A stretch of DNA of 64,000 nt from an uncultured Calothrix sp. (GCA_937973965.1 CALJJQ010000004.1:1-64000), one strand, 5' to 3'. Counted from the first letter of the stretch, positions 1 through 8,815 are shown. Made by a program: numbers and translations. The notes: generated from the sequence alone by a model not told the origin.

Positions 1-571
1 TTTTTAGCTTTACCAAGTTGTACTAGTGCAGTGTCAAACTTAATCTGGCTGGGTGGTTTGATACCATGAGAGAATAATATTTCAGAGGTTTGATTATTGA
101 CCCAAATTTCTCGTTATGGGACTCAGGGTGCGATATCCGCATCTCTGACAAGCCAGGCGATCGCATTCAGCATTGCGATGCGGAATCAGTAGCTGTAGAT
201 GTATATATACACTCAACAGGTGTTATCTTTTTTCTCTGGGCGTATGAAACCACCTTGCTCTCCGCAGAACGGAGAGGGGCAGAAAATCCGTAGTTTTAAT
301 CAAGAATTAATTCTTTCAAAACCTCTCACCCAAAGGAATAGAGCTTCTTTTAATCTGTCGAATTCACGTTAAATAGGATTGCTGTAGTTAGTTCTATTTA
401 TAACTGCGATCGCCTAATTATTTATTCATTAATCTTAATATATTACACAAATTTATATCAAGTAATAAAGCTTATAACATTTGTGTGTAATTTGTATGGG
501 TTTTCCAGACTGCTGCTTTTAATGTCTGACTTGGAAGATGTTCCTCGTAACGACTTGAGAGTAGAAGTAGC
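1..571. other. Non-coding stretch at window start
   Basis: I see no convincing gene here. A HIP1-type octamer lies near 158-166. A sequence reading GTCGAATTCACGTTAAATAGG (positions 357-377) matches one terminus of the TIR family found intact near 35.5, 48.8 and 53.6 kb, so this is probably a remnant end of that element. The open frame at 90-293 has no Shine-Dalgarno and no recognisable protein. Confidence 0.4.
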
Positions 572-946
572 ATGTTTAAAACCCATGAAGAGTGTCTCGT
601 GTATCTAGAAAAAATTCGTTGGAACGGGACACCAATCTCTCCATACTGCGGTTCAGATAAATCTAAAAAGTATAAAAATGAACATAGATACCGTTGCAAT
701 AGTTGCTTTACTTCCTATAGTGTTACAGTTGGGACTATATTTCATCAAACCCATGTGGATTTACGCAAATGGTTTCGAGCTATTTTACTGCTTTGCAAAC
801 TAAATCGTGATATTAGTGTTCGCAAACTTGCACAAGAAATCCAGGTCAACCGAGCTACTGCGTCTTTAATGGTTAGTCAAGTTAGGAGTATATCCCCTGA
901 GCAAGCGGAGATTTTAATTAAAATAGTTGATCTTTGTGAAGAGTAA
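572..946 (+). CDS. Stand-alone IS1595-type zinc-ribbon/HTH protein, no transposase catalytic domain
   Basis: The 124-residue product matches the N-terminal part of IS1595/ISXO2-type transposases: a zinc ribbon (PYCGS near residue 25, YRCNSC near 40), the conserved SVTVGTIF and LRKWFRAI segments, then a helix-turn-helix-like region. The DDE/DDN catalytic domain is absent. The gene ends in a normal stop 11 bp before the next gene, so it is either a truncated transposase or a domesticated DNA-binding protein. The first cysteine of the expected first CxxC pair is a serine (S-P-Y-C), which weakens zinc binding. The ATG follows a modest purine-rich stretch (GAGAGTAGAAG). It begins a three-gene run in the same direction. 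The family call is fairly sure; the function is unknown. Confidence 0.65.
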   Translation: MFKTHEECLVYLEKIRWNGTPISPYCGSDKSKKYKNEHRYRCNSCFTSYSVTVGTIFHQTHVDLRKWFRAILLLCKLNRDISVRKLAQEIQVNRATASLMVSQVRSISPEQAEILIKIVDLCEE

Positions 947-957
947 AGGGTTTAAAA

Positions 958-1218
958 ATGGCAGATAATCGTAATGAGGATTCAAATTCTAAGAGTTCTC
1001 AAAATCAGATTTTTGAGCAACCTGTTTGGTTAGTTACTTTATTGTCCTATCAACCAGCTTTGATAATTGTATTCATCAGCATTTTACCTTCTCTTATTTT
1101 ACTGAAAAAAGCTTCAGATATTACCTCTAGAATCCAGGCTCTTGAAACAATAGTTAATCAACAGAACAAAAATACTTCAGAGCTAAAAAATAATCAGCCT
1201 CTGCTTTTGGAAATGTGA
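958..1218 (+). CDS. Small single-span membrane protein with coiled-coil tail
   Basis: I do not recognise this 86-residue protein. Residues 1-22 are hydrophilic, about 24-50 form a hydrophobic span (two leucine/isoleucine-rich segments around a YQPAL turn), and the rest is a polar helix with heptad-like spacing that could form a coiled coil. An AAAGGG motif lies about 6 bp before the ATG. The stop codon TGA overlaps the GTG start of the next gene (GTGA), which suggests translational coupling, so the two small membrane proteins are probably made together. The spacing to the upstream zinc-ribbon gene is 11 bp, consistent with one operon. Confidence 0.5.
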   Translation: MADNRNEDSNSKSSQNQIFEQPVWLVTLLSYQPALIIVFISILPSLILLKKASDITSRIQALETIVNQQNKNTSELKNNQPLLLEM

Positions 1219-1451
1219 TCGCAATCGAAAAATCGGAATTTGCACAAGCATACATTGAAAAGCAGGTGACAATAGAAGTTAATCAACAATTACAGCAAGC
1301 AGCGCAAGATGAAATAAACAAAGCAAAAGGAGATTTATTTGCTCAGATAACCTTTCCGGTTTTATTTGCGATCGCTTCCATTTTTGCTGCTTTTGCAGTC
1401 AAAGATATTCTGACTGAAATACTCAAAACTCCCCCACCTACTGATAGATAG
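1215..1451 (+). CDS. Small membrane protein, translationally coupled to the previous gene
   Basis: This 78-residue protein of unknown family starts with GTG inside the stop codon region of the preceding gene. Its first 40 residues are a glutamine- and glutamate-rich helix with coiled-coil character (VNQQLQQAAQDEINKAK). Residues 44-68 are a hydrophobic span rich in Phe and Ala, followed by a short proline-rich tail (PPPTDR). The topology mirrors the upstream protein: helix then membrane here, membrane then helix there. That would allow the soluble helices to pair. The pairing is an inference from layout only. Confidence 0.45.
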   Translation: MIAIEKSEFAQAYIEKQVTIEVNQQLQQAAQDEINKAKGDLFAQITFPVLFAIASIFAAFAVKDILTEILKTPPPTDR

Positions 1452-1528
1452 CGGACGGAGAAGTTTTGTTGAAAAGTCGGATATTAACTCTCTCTAGATG
1501 TTAAAAGGTAGTAGAGAATTTCAGTATC

Positions 1529-2008
1529 TTACCTAGTTAGACTTTCGCTGATTGCTTTACAGATTTGAGAGCTAACTTGATAAGAAATATCTTCTTTTCG
1601 AGTTTGAGAATTTTGAGATTTTTTATAGTCTTCTTCAAATCTGCCTTGATAATACTGCACGAATTCATTTATTAAAGTATTATCATTCTGATAGAATTCG
1701 TGGAAACTGTCTTTTATATCAGGAATATATGTTTTAACAACCAATAAACCATCTTCCCCTATTTGATGGAGAGCAAAGCTTTGTTCATACAAAAACTTTA
1801 GTTCTTCAAAAAGACATTTAGCAGGTTTTCCAGGAATCCAATTAATAGATTTTAATCTTAATTGAATATCCCGATATATTTTCTGGATAAATTCTTGATT
1901 GTGATCCAGTTTATCTTGGATAACCATGACACCCCAGTCAATAATCGGCCAATCTTCCCTGGGGACTTTTTCTTTAAGTTGTTCTAATTTATCAAGAAGT
2001 GTAGTCAT
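1529..2008 (-). CDS. Hypothetical 159-residue protein
   Basis: I do not recognise the family. The protein is soluble, mostly helical in composition, and rich in aromatic and charged residues (WPIIDWGVMVIQDKL near residue 20). It has no signal peptide or membrane span. It is transcribed convergently to the small-membrane-protein run, with 77 bp between the stops. The start is the first ATG of the open frame, and a GGAGG motif lies 7 bp before it (seen as CCTCC on the plus strand at 2016-2020), which supports the choice. It resembles small accessory proteins found beside defence or toxin modules, but nothing here proves that. Confidence 0.5.
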   Translation of the reverse strand: MTTLLDKLEQLKEKVPREDWPIIDWGVMVIQDKLDHNQEFIQKIYRDIQLRLKSINWIPGKPAKCLFEELKFLYEQSFALHQIGEDGLLVVKTYIPDIKDSFHEFYQNDNTLINEFVQYYQGRFEEDYKKSQNSQTRKEDISYQVSSQICKAISESLTR

Positions 2009-2452
2009 TTCAATCCTCCCATTATAGCCTTCAGATGAATCAGCTAACGTCGGATTGTATTTAACAATCTCTTCCTCACAAATACAGGTATTTATTCTAA
2101 AAAGCTGTACCGCAAACTATACCAATTTAATTGCGTCCCATGTATTTAGTGTTGAGGATAAAAATAAAAAAACTCTGAACTCAGAGATGGGTGTATGATA
2201 AAGGCTTGTAAGTAGCAGTGCAAAATTAATTTGACATCCCGAAACGCTGAAATATTTGCGATTGCGACTCTTCGAGATGGCTTTACCAACGTTCCAAGTT
2301 CTTCGGACACGCTACACGTTTACGCAGTATAGCGAAGCTAACGCTGCGGAAAATATATATTTAATTTTGCATCAGCACTCAAAAATACAGGCGATCGCAA
2401 TTCAGCGATTCGCCTGAAAGCAAATATAATTTCACGGGAGTTTACTCAAAAA
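2009..2452. other. Gene-free spacer with short cyanobacterial repeats
   Basis: No gene is visible. The stretch around 2310-2352 carries the CGCTACACGTTTACGCAG / GTATAGCGAAGC type of short repeat, a variant of which is seen near 23.55 kb. A HIP1-like GGCGATCGCA lies near 2392. The segment next to the 2453 stop contains GATCGCAATTCAGCGATTCGCC, a possible weak hairpin that could end the transcript of the SH3 gene. Confidence 0.4.
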
Positions 2453-2815
2453 CTAGCAGATAAAATCTCCACGAACCCAACCAACACGGTTGTTGAACGA
2501 AATTTTATACCAATAAAAGCCAGCAATAGGAACTTCAGTCACATCCACAATACTAACAACTGCTCCATTGGGTACTTGGGATACCTGACGGAATCTGGTA
2601 CCTGGACCACTGCGCATATTTAAGCGACCATTGCGCTCCTTGGTGCAAGCATAAGTATATTCTCCTCTTTGACTAACCAATACCCCTTCCCTGTGTCGGG
2701 GAAAGCTTAAGTTAGTAGAATTACTGTGAGTGGGTTTGAAAGAAGTAGCACCTGCAGGTAATGCAGAAGTTGCAATCACAGCACCAATCATCAACGCTTG
2801 GAAAATTTTAGACAT
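2453..2815 (-). CDS. Secreted bacterial SH3-domain protein
   Basis: This 120-residue protein has a signal peptide (MSKIFQALMIGAV followed by a small-residue cleavage region ending AGATS) and one C-terminal bacterial SH3 (type 3) domain. The domain is recognisable by LNMRSGPGT, the VPNGAVV turn and the closing GWVRGDFIC. Two cysteines flank the domain and could form a disulfide. The open frame extends 31 codons further upstream, but the ATG at 2815 has an AGGAA motif at good spacing and immediately precedes the signal peptide, so I chose it. It lies 46 bp downstream of the L,D-transpeptidase gene in the same direction. SH3 domains of this type often bind cell-wall peptides, so a joint role in the envelope is likely. 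Confidence 0.75.
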   Translation of the reverse strand: MSKIFQALMIGAVIATSALPAGATSFKPTHSNSTNLSFPRHREGVLVSQRGEYTYACTKERNGRLNMRSGPGTRFRQVSQVPNGAVVSIVDVTEVPIAGFYWYKISFNNRVGWVRGDFIC

Positions 2816-2861
2816 GGTAGATAATTCCTGAAAGTAGTTTATGAAAAACAAGTTCAAATTA

Positions 2862-3626
2862 TTATTGGATTTTGACATCGATGAATTGGGGTCGATAGGT
2901 GCGCACAAAGCTTAAGAACCGATCTAAATCCTCTTTACTTACTAATCCGATACACCCTGATGTCCCATCTTCACCGTTATTTTTGCCGAAAGATGGATCG
3001 ACATGGAATCCTAAAGCAGTTCGTCCGGTTCTAAATAATGGTTGAATCGGAAGAAAGCGATCGCCTGCTTCTGGAATTGTTCCCGCTACTACCTTTTTTG
3101 CTACTTTATATCTTCCATCCGGTAACGGAGCTTCTGTTCCACTCTGATGACGATTTCGACTCTGAGTATACGCTCGTCCTGAAACAGTCATAAAGCTATC
3201 AACAAGCTGTCCATTCAGATAAAGACGGAGTTCATATAATGGATTATTTAGAGCATTTGTCTGTCCAGTTGGGGTCAGGGTCATATAACCACCCACAGTA
3301 ACTGGATTAGTTATTCCAGTAGCAATTTTGCGGTCAAAGTCTTTAACCTGTTTAGCTTCTGGGTTTATTGAATTTCCTGATACCTGAGAGACAGGTTTTC
3401 CTGATAAAAATGAACTAGTTTCAGCATTTTTGTTCACTAAATCGGGCGTTTCTAAAGAGTTGAAACTCTCCGCTTTACTTGTAATATTTGCTGGGATTTT
3501 TTCATCTCTACTAGTCAAATTTAGCGGTTGTTCAGTCAGTTCTGATGACAGGGAAACCCTTGCATTCGCTGCACAACTTATAACCGTTAAACAGCTTAAA
3601 GACATCAAGATAATTCGGATTAGCAT
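2862..3626 (-). CDS. L,D-transpeptidase (YkuD domain), probable lipoprotein
   Basis: The C-terminal half of this 254-residue protein is a YkuD-type L,D-transpeptidase domain: the GFHVDPSF histidine (about residue 208) and the TSGCIGL cysteine (about residue 225) match the catalytic signature. Such enzymes form 3-3 cross-links in peptidoglycan or attach proteins to it. The N-terminus (MLIRIILMSLSCLTVISCAA) looks like a lipoprotein signal with a lipobox cysteine near residue 18, which would place it on the periplasmic side of a membrane. Residues 20-100 are a low-complexity Ser/Asn/Thr linker. A small SH3 protein follows on the same strand. The family call is strong; the lipid anchor is a prediction. 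Confidence 0.8.
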   Translation of the reverse strand: MLIRIILMSLSCLTVISCAANARVSLSSELTEQPLNLTSRDEKIPANITSKAESFNSLETPDLVNKNAETSSFLSGKPVSQVSGNSINPEAKQVKDFDRKIATGITNPVTVGGYMTLTPTGQTNALNNPLYELRLYLNGQLVDSFMTVSGRAYTQSRNRHQSGTEAPLPDGRYKVAKKVVAGTIPEAGDRFLPIQPLFRTGRTALGFHVDPSFGKNNGEDGTSGCIGLVSKEDLDRFLSFVRTYRPQFIDVKIQ

Positions 3627-3779
3627 GTAACTTTTTTTCGATGTGTCTCGAATATAATCTTGTGTTCTAATCCTTTACCTGCGGAATATTTCGGATTTTT
3701 TGATTTCAGATAAATCACTGATTATTGACAAAAAAAATTGAATATTTTATATAGTATAGGTATTCAATACTAGTAAGTA

Positions 3780-3899
3780 AGTAGGTGCAATTAAACATAA
3801 AACCACAATATAGCCAATCATTCGGTGAAAAGCCTTACCCCGTATAGACGCGATATATCGCTCCATAATCTTAACGACAATTTTCACCACCCACCTACT
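3780..3899. mobile_element. MITE copy 1 (AGTAGGTG...CACCTACT family)
   Basis: The element begins AGTAGGTGCAATTAAAC and ends CCACCTACT. Its ends are inverted repeats and it is flanked on both sides by TA. The second copy at 22046-22170 shares the first ~20 bp and the last 9 bp. A TA duplication and short TIRs fit a non-autonomous IS630/Tc1-mariner-type element. It encodes nothing. Confidence 0.65.
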
Positions 3900-3907
3900 T
3901 ACTTAAG

Positions 3908-3976
3908 CACATTAATTTTTATGGGTGAAAAAAACACGTAGTAGCGCTAGTCTACGATAACCCTGCGGGTATAGCG
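3908..3976 (-). repeat. Dispersed repeat (GCAGGGTTGTCGTAGACTAG family), inverted copy
   Basis: Read on the minus strand it contains GCTATACCCGCAGGGTT, CGTAGACTAGCGCTACTACG and a TTCACCCATAAAAATTAATG end. The same order of blocks appears at 15077-15205 and 21261-21344, and in a diverged form at 8837-8930. Confidence 0.6.
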
Positions 3977-3987
3977 TTTTATCCGGA

Positions 3988-4088
3988 ATTTCTCACAAGT
4001 AAGTTGTCAGCCTTGAGTAACGGATTGATTTTCCTTATGCTCCCGTCACAGACTATTCCCTATGAGTTTTAGGGTGTTGTGAGAAATG
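3988..4088. repeat. Dispersed ~100-bp repeat with TTTCTCACAA termini, copy 1
   Basis: It starts AATTTCTCACAAGTAAGTTG and ends GGGTGTTGTGAGAAATG, so the ends are inverted repeats. Inside is CCTTGAGTAACGGATTGATT. Copies lie at 23693-23790 (reverse orientation) and 25473-25575, which supports a small non-autonomous element. Confidence 0.6.
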
Positions 4089-4123
4089 TGGGCTTACAGG
4101 GGTAGGAAATACAAGTGAAAATA

Positions 4124-4573
4124 CTACTGTGGCGTAAAATTCAGCTTAAATGTAAACCGATAACTACCAGCGCGTAAGCGTTGTCCCCGATCAATCACCA
4201 TATTTACCGTCACCCCAGTTGTCCCCACAGGTAATAACAAAGGAGCATCTCCTGTCTTTGTAGTTGCACCAGTAGTAGTGGTGACAATTGTTTCCGATAC
4301 CACCGGAGTAAATTCCGGTCCACTCAATTGAATCGGTGCAGAAACGCTGAACCGTGCAGGTTCTTGACAAGTAATTTCCATTTGCACAGGTGTACCACCC
4401 GCATCCGCGAAAGTCACAAATTTAGTCGGTCGTGGTTGACCAGAGCGGACTAAATCACCAGGTTCGGTGGTAGTGAAGGTGCATATTTGGCTACTTTCCG
4501 CCTTTGCTGTTGGGATAAGGTAGGGATTAGTTAATATTAAAGTCAAAAATAATAGGGATTTTTGGTAATTCAT
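4124..4573 (-). CDS. Secreted beta-rich protein, paralog of the protein at 4753-5238
   Basis: The 149-residue protein has a signal peptide (MNYQKSLLFLTLIL, ending near TAKA) and a Thr/Val-rich mature part that should fold as a beta-sandwich. It has two cysteines spaced about 58 residues apart (CTFTTT and ITCQEP), and ends in LRAGSYRFTFKLNFTPQ. The end block, the GGTPVQMEITC segment and the FSVSAPIQ.SGP segment line up with SLGGTPASVEVSC, IQISAPTQESGP and LQPGNYNFTVTLTVVPK of the neighbouring gene, so the two are paralogs. The fold is reminiscent of spore-coat-U or fimbrial-type secreted domains, but I cannot name the family. Confidence 0.65.
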   Translation of the reverse strand: MNYQKSLLFLTLILTNPYLIPTAKAESSQICTFTTTEPGDLVRSGQPRPTKFVTFADAGGTPVQMEITCQEPARFSVSAPIQLSGPEFTPVVSETIVTTTTGATTKTGDAPLLLPVGTTGVTVNMVIDRGQRLRAGSYRFTFKLNFTPQ

Positions 4574-4638
4574 AGTTTGTAATTCATGTATAGGTATGAC
4601 AGATTAATTCTGCATGTAGAGACGCAATCTATTGCCTC

Positions 4639-4720
4639 TTATATTGCGATATACCGCGTACTCTGGAAGTATTGCCAACATTATATTGCGATATACCGCG
4701 CATTCTGGATGATTGCCAAC
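4639..4720. repeat. Tandem ~41-bp repeat, two units
   Basis: Two adjacent units both read TTATATTGCGATATACCGCG, then a variable TACTCTGGAAGTA / CATTCTGGATGA stretch, then TTGCCAACA. They sit between the two paralogous secreted-protein genes and may be a leader or a repeat remnant. Confidence 0.7.
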
Positions 4721-4752
4721 ATTTTTAAATCAGTATAATAATCCCTATCTGA

Positions 4753-5238
4753 TTATTTAGGTACAACTGTTAAAGTCACAGTAAAATTATAATTCCCTGG
4801 CTGTAATGGCTGATTCCCATTATTAACTGACATATTAATAGTAATTTTTCCTTCTACGTTCCCTTCACTGTCAGGTGGTACATCTGTGGCTGGTTGGGAT
4901 GGAGTAACTGTTAAATCACGAAATTGAGCAGATGAAGATAAAGTCGCATCTGCCGATAATCCTGGACCACTTTCTTGTGTCGGAGCAGATATTTGAATAT
5001 CAATAGTTCCATTACAAGAAACTTCAACACTTGCAGGAGTTCCCCCTAATGATTCATCACTGCTGAGGATTTTTTTATCTAAACTTGCAGCTAAACTTCC
5101 ATTGATTACATTGAATAATTCGCATTCTGTCTTTAATTCCGTATCCAATATAGGCGTATCATCAGCATAGGCACTAACTGTCAATCCAGCCAACAAAGAA
5201 GTAGTTAATATGGAACCTAGCAGCAAACGATAAATCAT
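4753..5238 (-). CDS. Secreted beta-rich protein, paralog of the protein at 4124-4573
   Basis: The 161-residue protein begins with a signal peptide (MIYRLLLGSILTTSLLAGL, cleavage probably after AYA). The mature part is rich in Ser, Thr, Asp and Pro, has a cysteine pair (ECELF and VSCNG) and ends LQPGNYNFTVTLTVVPK. This closing pattern (GxYxFTxxL) resembles chaperone-usher or spore-coat-U type beta-sandwich domains. The gene is 179 bp upstream of its paralog on the same strand, so the pair probably arose by tandem duplication and may be co-transcribed. No usher or chaperone gene is nearby. Confidence 0.65.
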   Translation of the reverse strand: MIYRLLLGSILTTSLLAGLTVSAYADDTPILDTELKTECELFNVINGSLAASLDKKILSSDESLGGTPASVEVSCNGTIDIQISAPTQESGPGLSADATLSSSAQFRDLTVTPSQPATDVPPDSEGNVEGKITINMSVNNGNQPLQPGNYNFTVTLTVVPK

Positions 5239-5686
5239 GAGGGCTGATAAATATTTTTGGATAGCCGACAGAAACGGCTACATCATAACTAATTGATGCT
5301 AAAAATGCGTTGAGTATTTACACGTATTTATTGATTTGAGGAGATGAAGATTTTAGTTATTAGTTATTTGTTTTTTATTATCTCTCGGAATTACTGAAGT
5401 GTTATAAAAATTATGTTTTTTGTTTCTATTCAGCACTGATAGCACTTAATTTGATGATTAAATTCCTCGCTGCAAACATAAAATAATATAGCCAGTTACC
5501 TAATGTATGCATGATTATAATTTGCATTATCTTGAATATTTTCATCGTAAAAACACTGATGTTTTTTGCAAAATACATAAGTCACAATTAATCTATTTTC
5601 ATGCCTAATTAAAGGATATACTCAATTAAATTATTTTTATATCGATCAAGTCACTTGCAATAAATAACTAATATTAATATTCAATC
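5239..5686. other. AT-rich divergent promoter region
   Basis: This 448-bp spacer separates two divergently transcribed genes, a secreted beta protein and the RTX protein. It is strongly AT-rich and I find no gene, hairpin terminator or repeat of the families described elsewhere. It presumably holds both promoters. Confidence 0.4.
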
Positions 5687-8600
5687 ATGTCAAACAAAAT
5701 TATATTAAATATCAACAGCACAGAATACTACGAAAATTTTGATAGTCTTGGCTCCGGTTTACCATTTGGATGGTTAGTCTATACAGGTGCTACTACATCA
5801 ACTGTAGGTACTTCCGCTAATTTGACGACTACACCTACCGCTTGGGGTGATTTAGGAGGTAATTTCAAAAATTTTGCTGCAAATGATACTGGTCTTCAAT
5901 CAAACGCAACACCTACGAACCAAAATTCAGCGACAGATAGAGCATTAGGTATCCGTCAGACAGGTAGTTTTGGAGACCCTGGTGCATCTTTTGTTTTGAC
6001 GATTGATAATACACTTGGTTTACAAAACTTTGAGTTGTCTTTTAAAGCTCAGATGCTAAGTGTTCAACCTCGGTCTACGATGTGGACAATTGATTATCGA
6101 GTTGGTAATTCCGGTAGTTTTAATATTCTTGGTACCTACTCAGATCCGGGTGCATTTGGTTCTTCAACCTTAAATTTTGCCAACTTTGGTACTAATGTCA
6201 ACAACCAATCAGAACAAGTTCAGATCCGCATTTCTGCGCTTTCTTCAAGTACAGGTAGCGGAAATCGGGATAGTTTTGGAATTGATGATTTTAAACTTAA
6301 CTATACTCCCGTTGGAACTAATAGCAATCCTCCAGTGGTGACTTTGTTAGGTAATGGGATACTTTCCTATGCTGAAAACAGTCAACATATCATTCTCAAT
6401 AGCGATGTGATTGTCGCAGATAGCGATTCACCTAATTTTAATTATGGTCATCTTACAGTACGTTTGACTAGTGGTGGGAGTAATGATGACCGTTTGGGTA
6501 TTCGGAATCAGGGAGTGGGAGCAAATCTGATTCGTTTGGATGGGAGGGAGGTTTACTATGGTAGTAATCGGATTGGTCACTTTCGCGGTGGTATCGGGAC
6601 TGAAAGTTTAGTAGTTAGTTTGAATGAAAACGCTACACCGGAAGCAGTACAAGCTTTATTAAGAAATATAACCTATGGAAATGTTTCGGAAAACCCGCAA
6701 ATAACGGATCGAACCGTTGAATTTGTTCTCAATGATGGTAGTACGGGGGTAAGTACACCCCTGACAAAAACAATTCAAGTTTCTAGAATTAATGATGCAC
6801 CTATCCTGGGGGTGACAAAACTTCTCTACAATGCTTCCACGGATACACTACCAAATGGTATTGTTCCTGACTCTAAAGGTTGGATTTATAATGCTACTCC
6901 TGATGTTGTCAGAAATGATAGTACAGAAGGTGTGATTTTAAATACAACTGCTAATCCAGCTGTTCAAGGTGGTTTTGCCAGCATTACTCAAACTTTAAAT
7001 CATACAGAGGGTTATGTTGTCAGCTTCACGGCTAAAGTTTTAGCGGAATCTCATAATACTCCTACTGCGAACAAAAATAATGACGGGAAAGATGATCGAG
7101 CGGGTTTTAGTATTTTAGTTGTAAGTAGTGATAATACAAAAGCAATTGAACTGGGTTTTTGGGAAGATAGAATTTTTGCACAGGAAGATAGTACTAGTCA
7201 AAGTAATCCTAGTTTAGAACCAGATGATGCACCTGCTAGTAACTTCCGTACCCTGTTTACTCAAGCAGAATTTACATCTTTCAACACGAAAAATGAAGTT
7301 AGTTATGACCTGATGATTAAGGGTGAAACCTATACCCTGTTGGCAGATGGTAATATTATCCTCAGTGGTAAACTTCGTAACTACACTGCTTTTAATAAAT
7401 TACCAGAAGCTGAAAATCCCTATCGTCGAGCTAATAATATTTTCTTTGGAGATAATACTCCTTCTGCACAAGCTAGTTTTCAAATCAAGCAAGTTAATCT
7501 CACTGCAAATACTACACTTCCAGGTATTGCGGTTGATGAAGATACATCTGTGGTAATCTCTAATTTGCGGATTGATGATGTAGATGCAGAAAATAGTCAA
7601 ATTTCGGTGGTATTATCTGTTTCCCAGGGAAAATTAACAGTTAATCAGAGTGTTACTGGTGGTGTTGTTGCAGATAATATTCTTAACAATGGTACAGGTA
7701 ATGTGACACTTGCGGGTACTTTAAATCAAATCAATAAAACCTTAGCAAATATAGCTGGTTTGACTTATTTGGGAAATCCTGATTTTTATGGAGATGACAC
7801 ATTAAATATTAGTGTAAATGATGGTTTTGATACCATAAATAAAACCTTGGCTATCACAGTGAATCCAGTGAATGATGCACCCAATTTTAGTATCGGAGGA
7901 AATCAAAGTATTCGGGTTGGTTCGGGAATAAAAACTATTGCTGGTTGGGCTAGAAATTTTAACCCTGGAGTCAATGAATCGGATACTATACAGGAGTATA
8001 AAGTTGAATTAGTTAATCCTCTGGATGGTATTTTTTTTGCTAAAGATGGAGATTTAAAGCCTTTAGTTAGTATTAATAATAATGGTGACTTGAGTTATAC
8101 TATTGCTAGCAATATCGCTGGAACTGGTAGCAAAACAATTCAACTTCGAGCAACTGTTCAGGAAAGCGGTGAGGGTCTGAATCGAATTTCAGAACCACAA
8201 ATATTTACGATTACAATTAATAGTGCTGGGACAAATACTGTTTCTACAGTTGCAAATGGTATCCGCATGGGAACTGATGGAAATGACCGTATTAGTGGCT
8301 CCGATGGAAATGATATTATCTACGGGGGTTTAGGTAATGACAGACTTTTTGGTGGAAAAGGTAATGACACTATCTATGGTGATTTACCAGTAATACCTGC
8401 TTACGCTTTGAACCTAGCCAATAATTTTACCTTTAACGATATTATCTCCGGTGGTGATGGGGATGATATCCTCTATGGTGGTTTGGGTAACGATAAACTC
8501 TACGGTGATGGGAATAATGATATTCTCTTCGGTGGTGAGGGTAATGATGAATTGTGGGGTGGTTCGGGTAAGGATACTTTTGTAATTGCTGATAATGGGG

Positions 8601-8815
8601 GAATAGATACTATTCGAGATTTCAAGATGAGTGAGGGTGATGTGTTAGGTTCTGCGGGGGGTTTAAAGTTGGTTTCCTTGGCATTTAGACAACAAGGTGC
8701 AAATACTGTTATTTTTCATCAAGGTACAAATCAGGATTTGGCAATTGTTAGTAACATGAATTCCAGTAGTTTGCAAAGTTACTTGAATATTAGCGGTAAT
8801 TTTCAGGTGTTTTAG
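5687..8815 (+). CDS. Large RTX-type calcium-binding protein, probable type I secretion substrate
   Basis: The 1042-residue product has no Sec signal peptide. Residues 10-210 form an N-terminal beta-sandwich-like domain (YYENFDSLGSGLPFGW). The middle carries cadherin-like modules marked by INDAP (about residue 368) and VNDAP (about 727). Residues ~860-970 hold glycine-rich nonapeptide repeats (GNDRISGSDGNDIIYGG, GGDGDDILYGGLGND) that bind calcium as a beta-roll once outside the cell. The C-terminal ~70 residues follow the RTX block, where the type I secretion signal normally lies. A type I secretion pair lies about 0.8 kb downstream on the other strand. The role (adhesin, matrix or sheath protein) is inferred; no enzymatic domain is visible. 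Confidence 0.85.
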   Translation: MSNKIILNINSTEYYENFDSLGSGLPFGWLVYTGATTSTVGTSANLTTTPTAWGDLGGNFKNFAANDTGLQSNATPTNQNSATDRALGIRQTGSFGDPGASFVLTIDNTLGLQNFELSFKAQMLSVQPRSTMWTIDYRVGNSGSFNILGTYSDPGAFGSSTLNFANFGTNVNNQSEQVQIRISALSSSTGSGNRDSFGIDDFKLNYTPVGTNSNPPVVTLLGNGILSYAENSQHIILNSDVIVADSDSPNFNYGHLTVRLTSGGSNDDRLGIRNQGVGANLIRLDGREVYYGSNRIGHFRGGIGTESLVVSLNENATPEAVQALLRNITYGNVSENPQITDRTVEFVLNDGSTGVSTPLTKTIQVSRINDAPILGVTKLLYNASTDTLPNGIVPDSKGWIYNATPDVVRNDSTEGVILNTTANPAVQGGFASITQTLNHTEGYVVSFTAKVLAESHNTPTANKNNDGKDDRAGFSILVVSSDNTKAIELGFWEDRIFAQEDSTSQSNPSLEPDDAPASNFRTLFTQAEFTSFNTKNEVSYDLMIKGETYTLLADGNIILSGKLRNYTAFNKLPEAENPYRRANNIFFGDNTPSAQASFQIKQVNLTANTTLPGIAVDEDTSVVISNLRIDDVDAENSQISVVLSVSQGKLTVNQSVTGGVVADNILNNGTGNVTLAGTLNQINKTLANIAGLTYLGNPDFYGDDTLNISVNDGFDTINKTLAITVNPVNDAPNFSIGGNQSIRVGSGIKTIAGWARNFNPGVNESDTIQEYKVELVNPLDGIFFAKDGDLKPLVSINNNGDLSYTIASNIAGTGSKTIQLRATVQESGEGLNRISEPQIFTITINSAGTNTVSTVANGIRMGTDGNDRISGSDGNDIIYGGLGNDRLFGGKGNDTIYGDLPVIPAYALNLANNFTFNDIISGGDGDDILYGGLGNDKLYGDGNNDILFGGEGNDELWGGSGKDTFVIADNGGIDTIRDFKMSEGDVLGSAGGLKLVSLAFRQQGANTVIFHQGTNQDLAIVSNMNSSSLQSYLNISGNFQVF

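Larger units (their letters stand above)
3627..4123. other. Spacer made largely of three different dispersed repeats
   Basis: No gene is visible between the L,D-transpeptidase start and the next gene end. The interval holds three separate repeat elements in tandem (positions 3780-3899, 3908-3976 and 3988-4088), listed individually. The part 3640-3770 is AT-rich and may carry the promoter of the L,D-transpeptidase operon. Confidence 0.5.

Noticed and set aside
90-293. 67-codon open frame near the window start
   Set aside because: No ribosome site, no ATG at its start, low-complexity translation without domain features, and it overlaps repeat-like sequence.
2816-2908. Upstream extension of the SH3 protein frame
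   Set aside because: It overlaps the L,D-transpeptidase gene and precedes a good ribosome site and signal peptide, so the later ATG at 2815 is the likely start.
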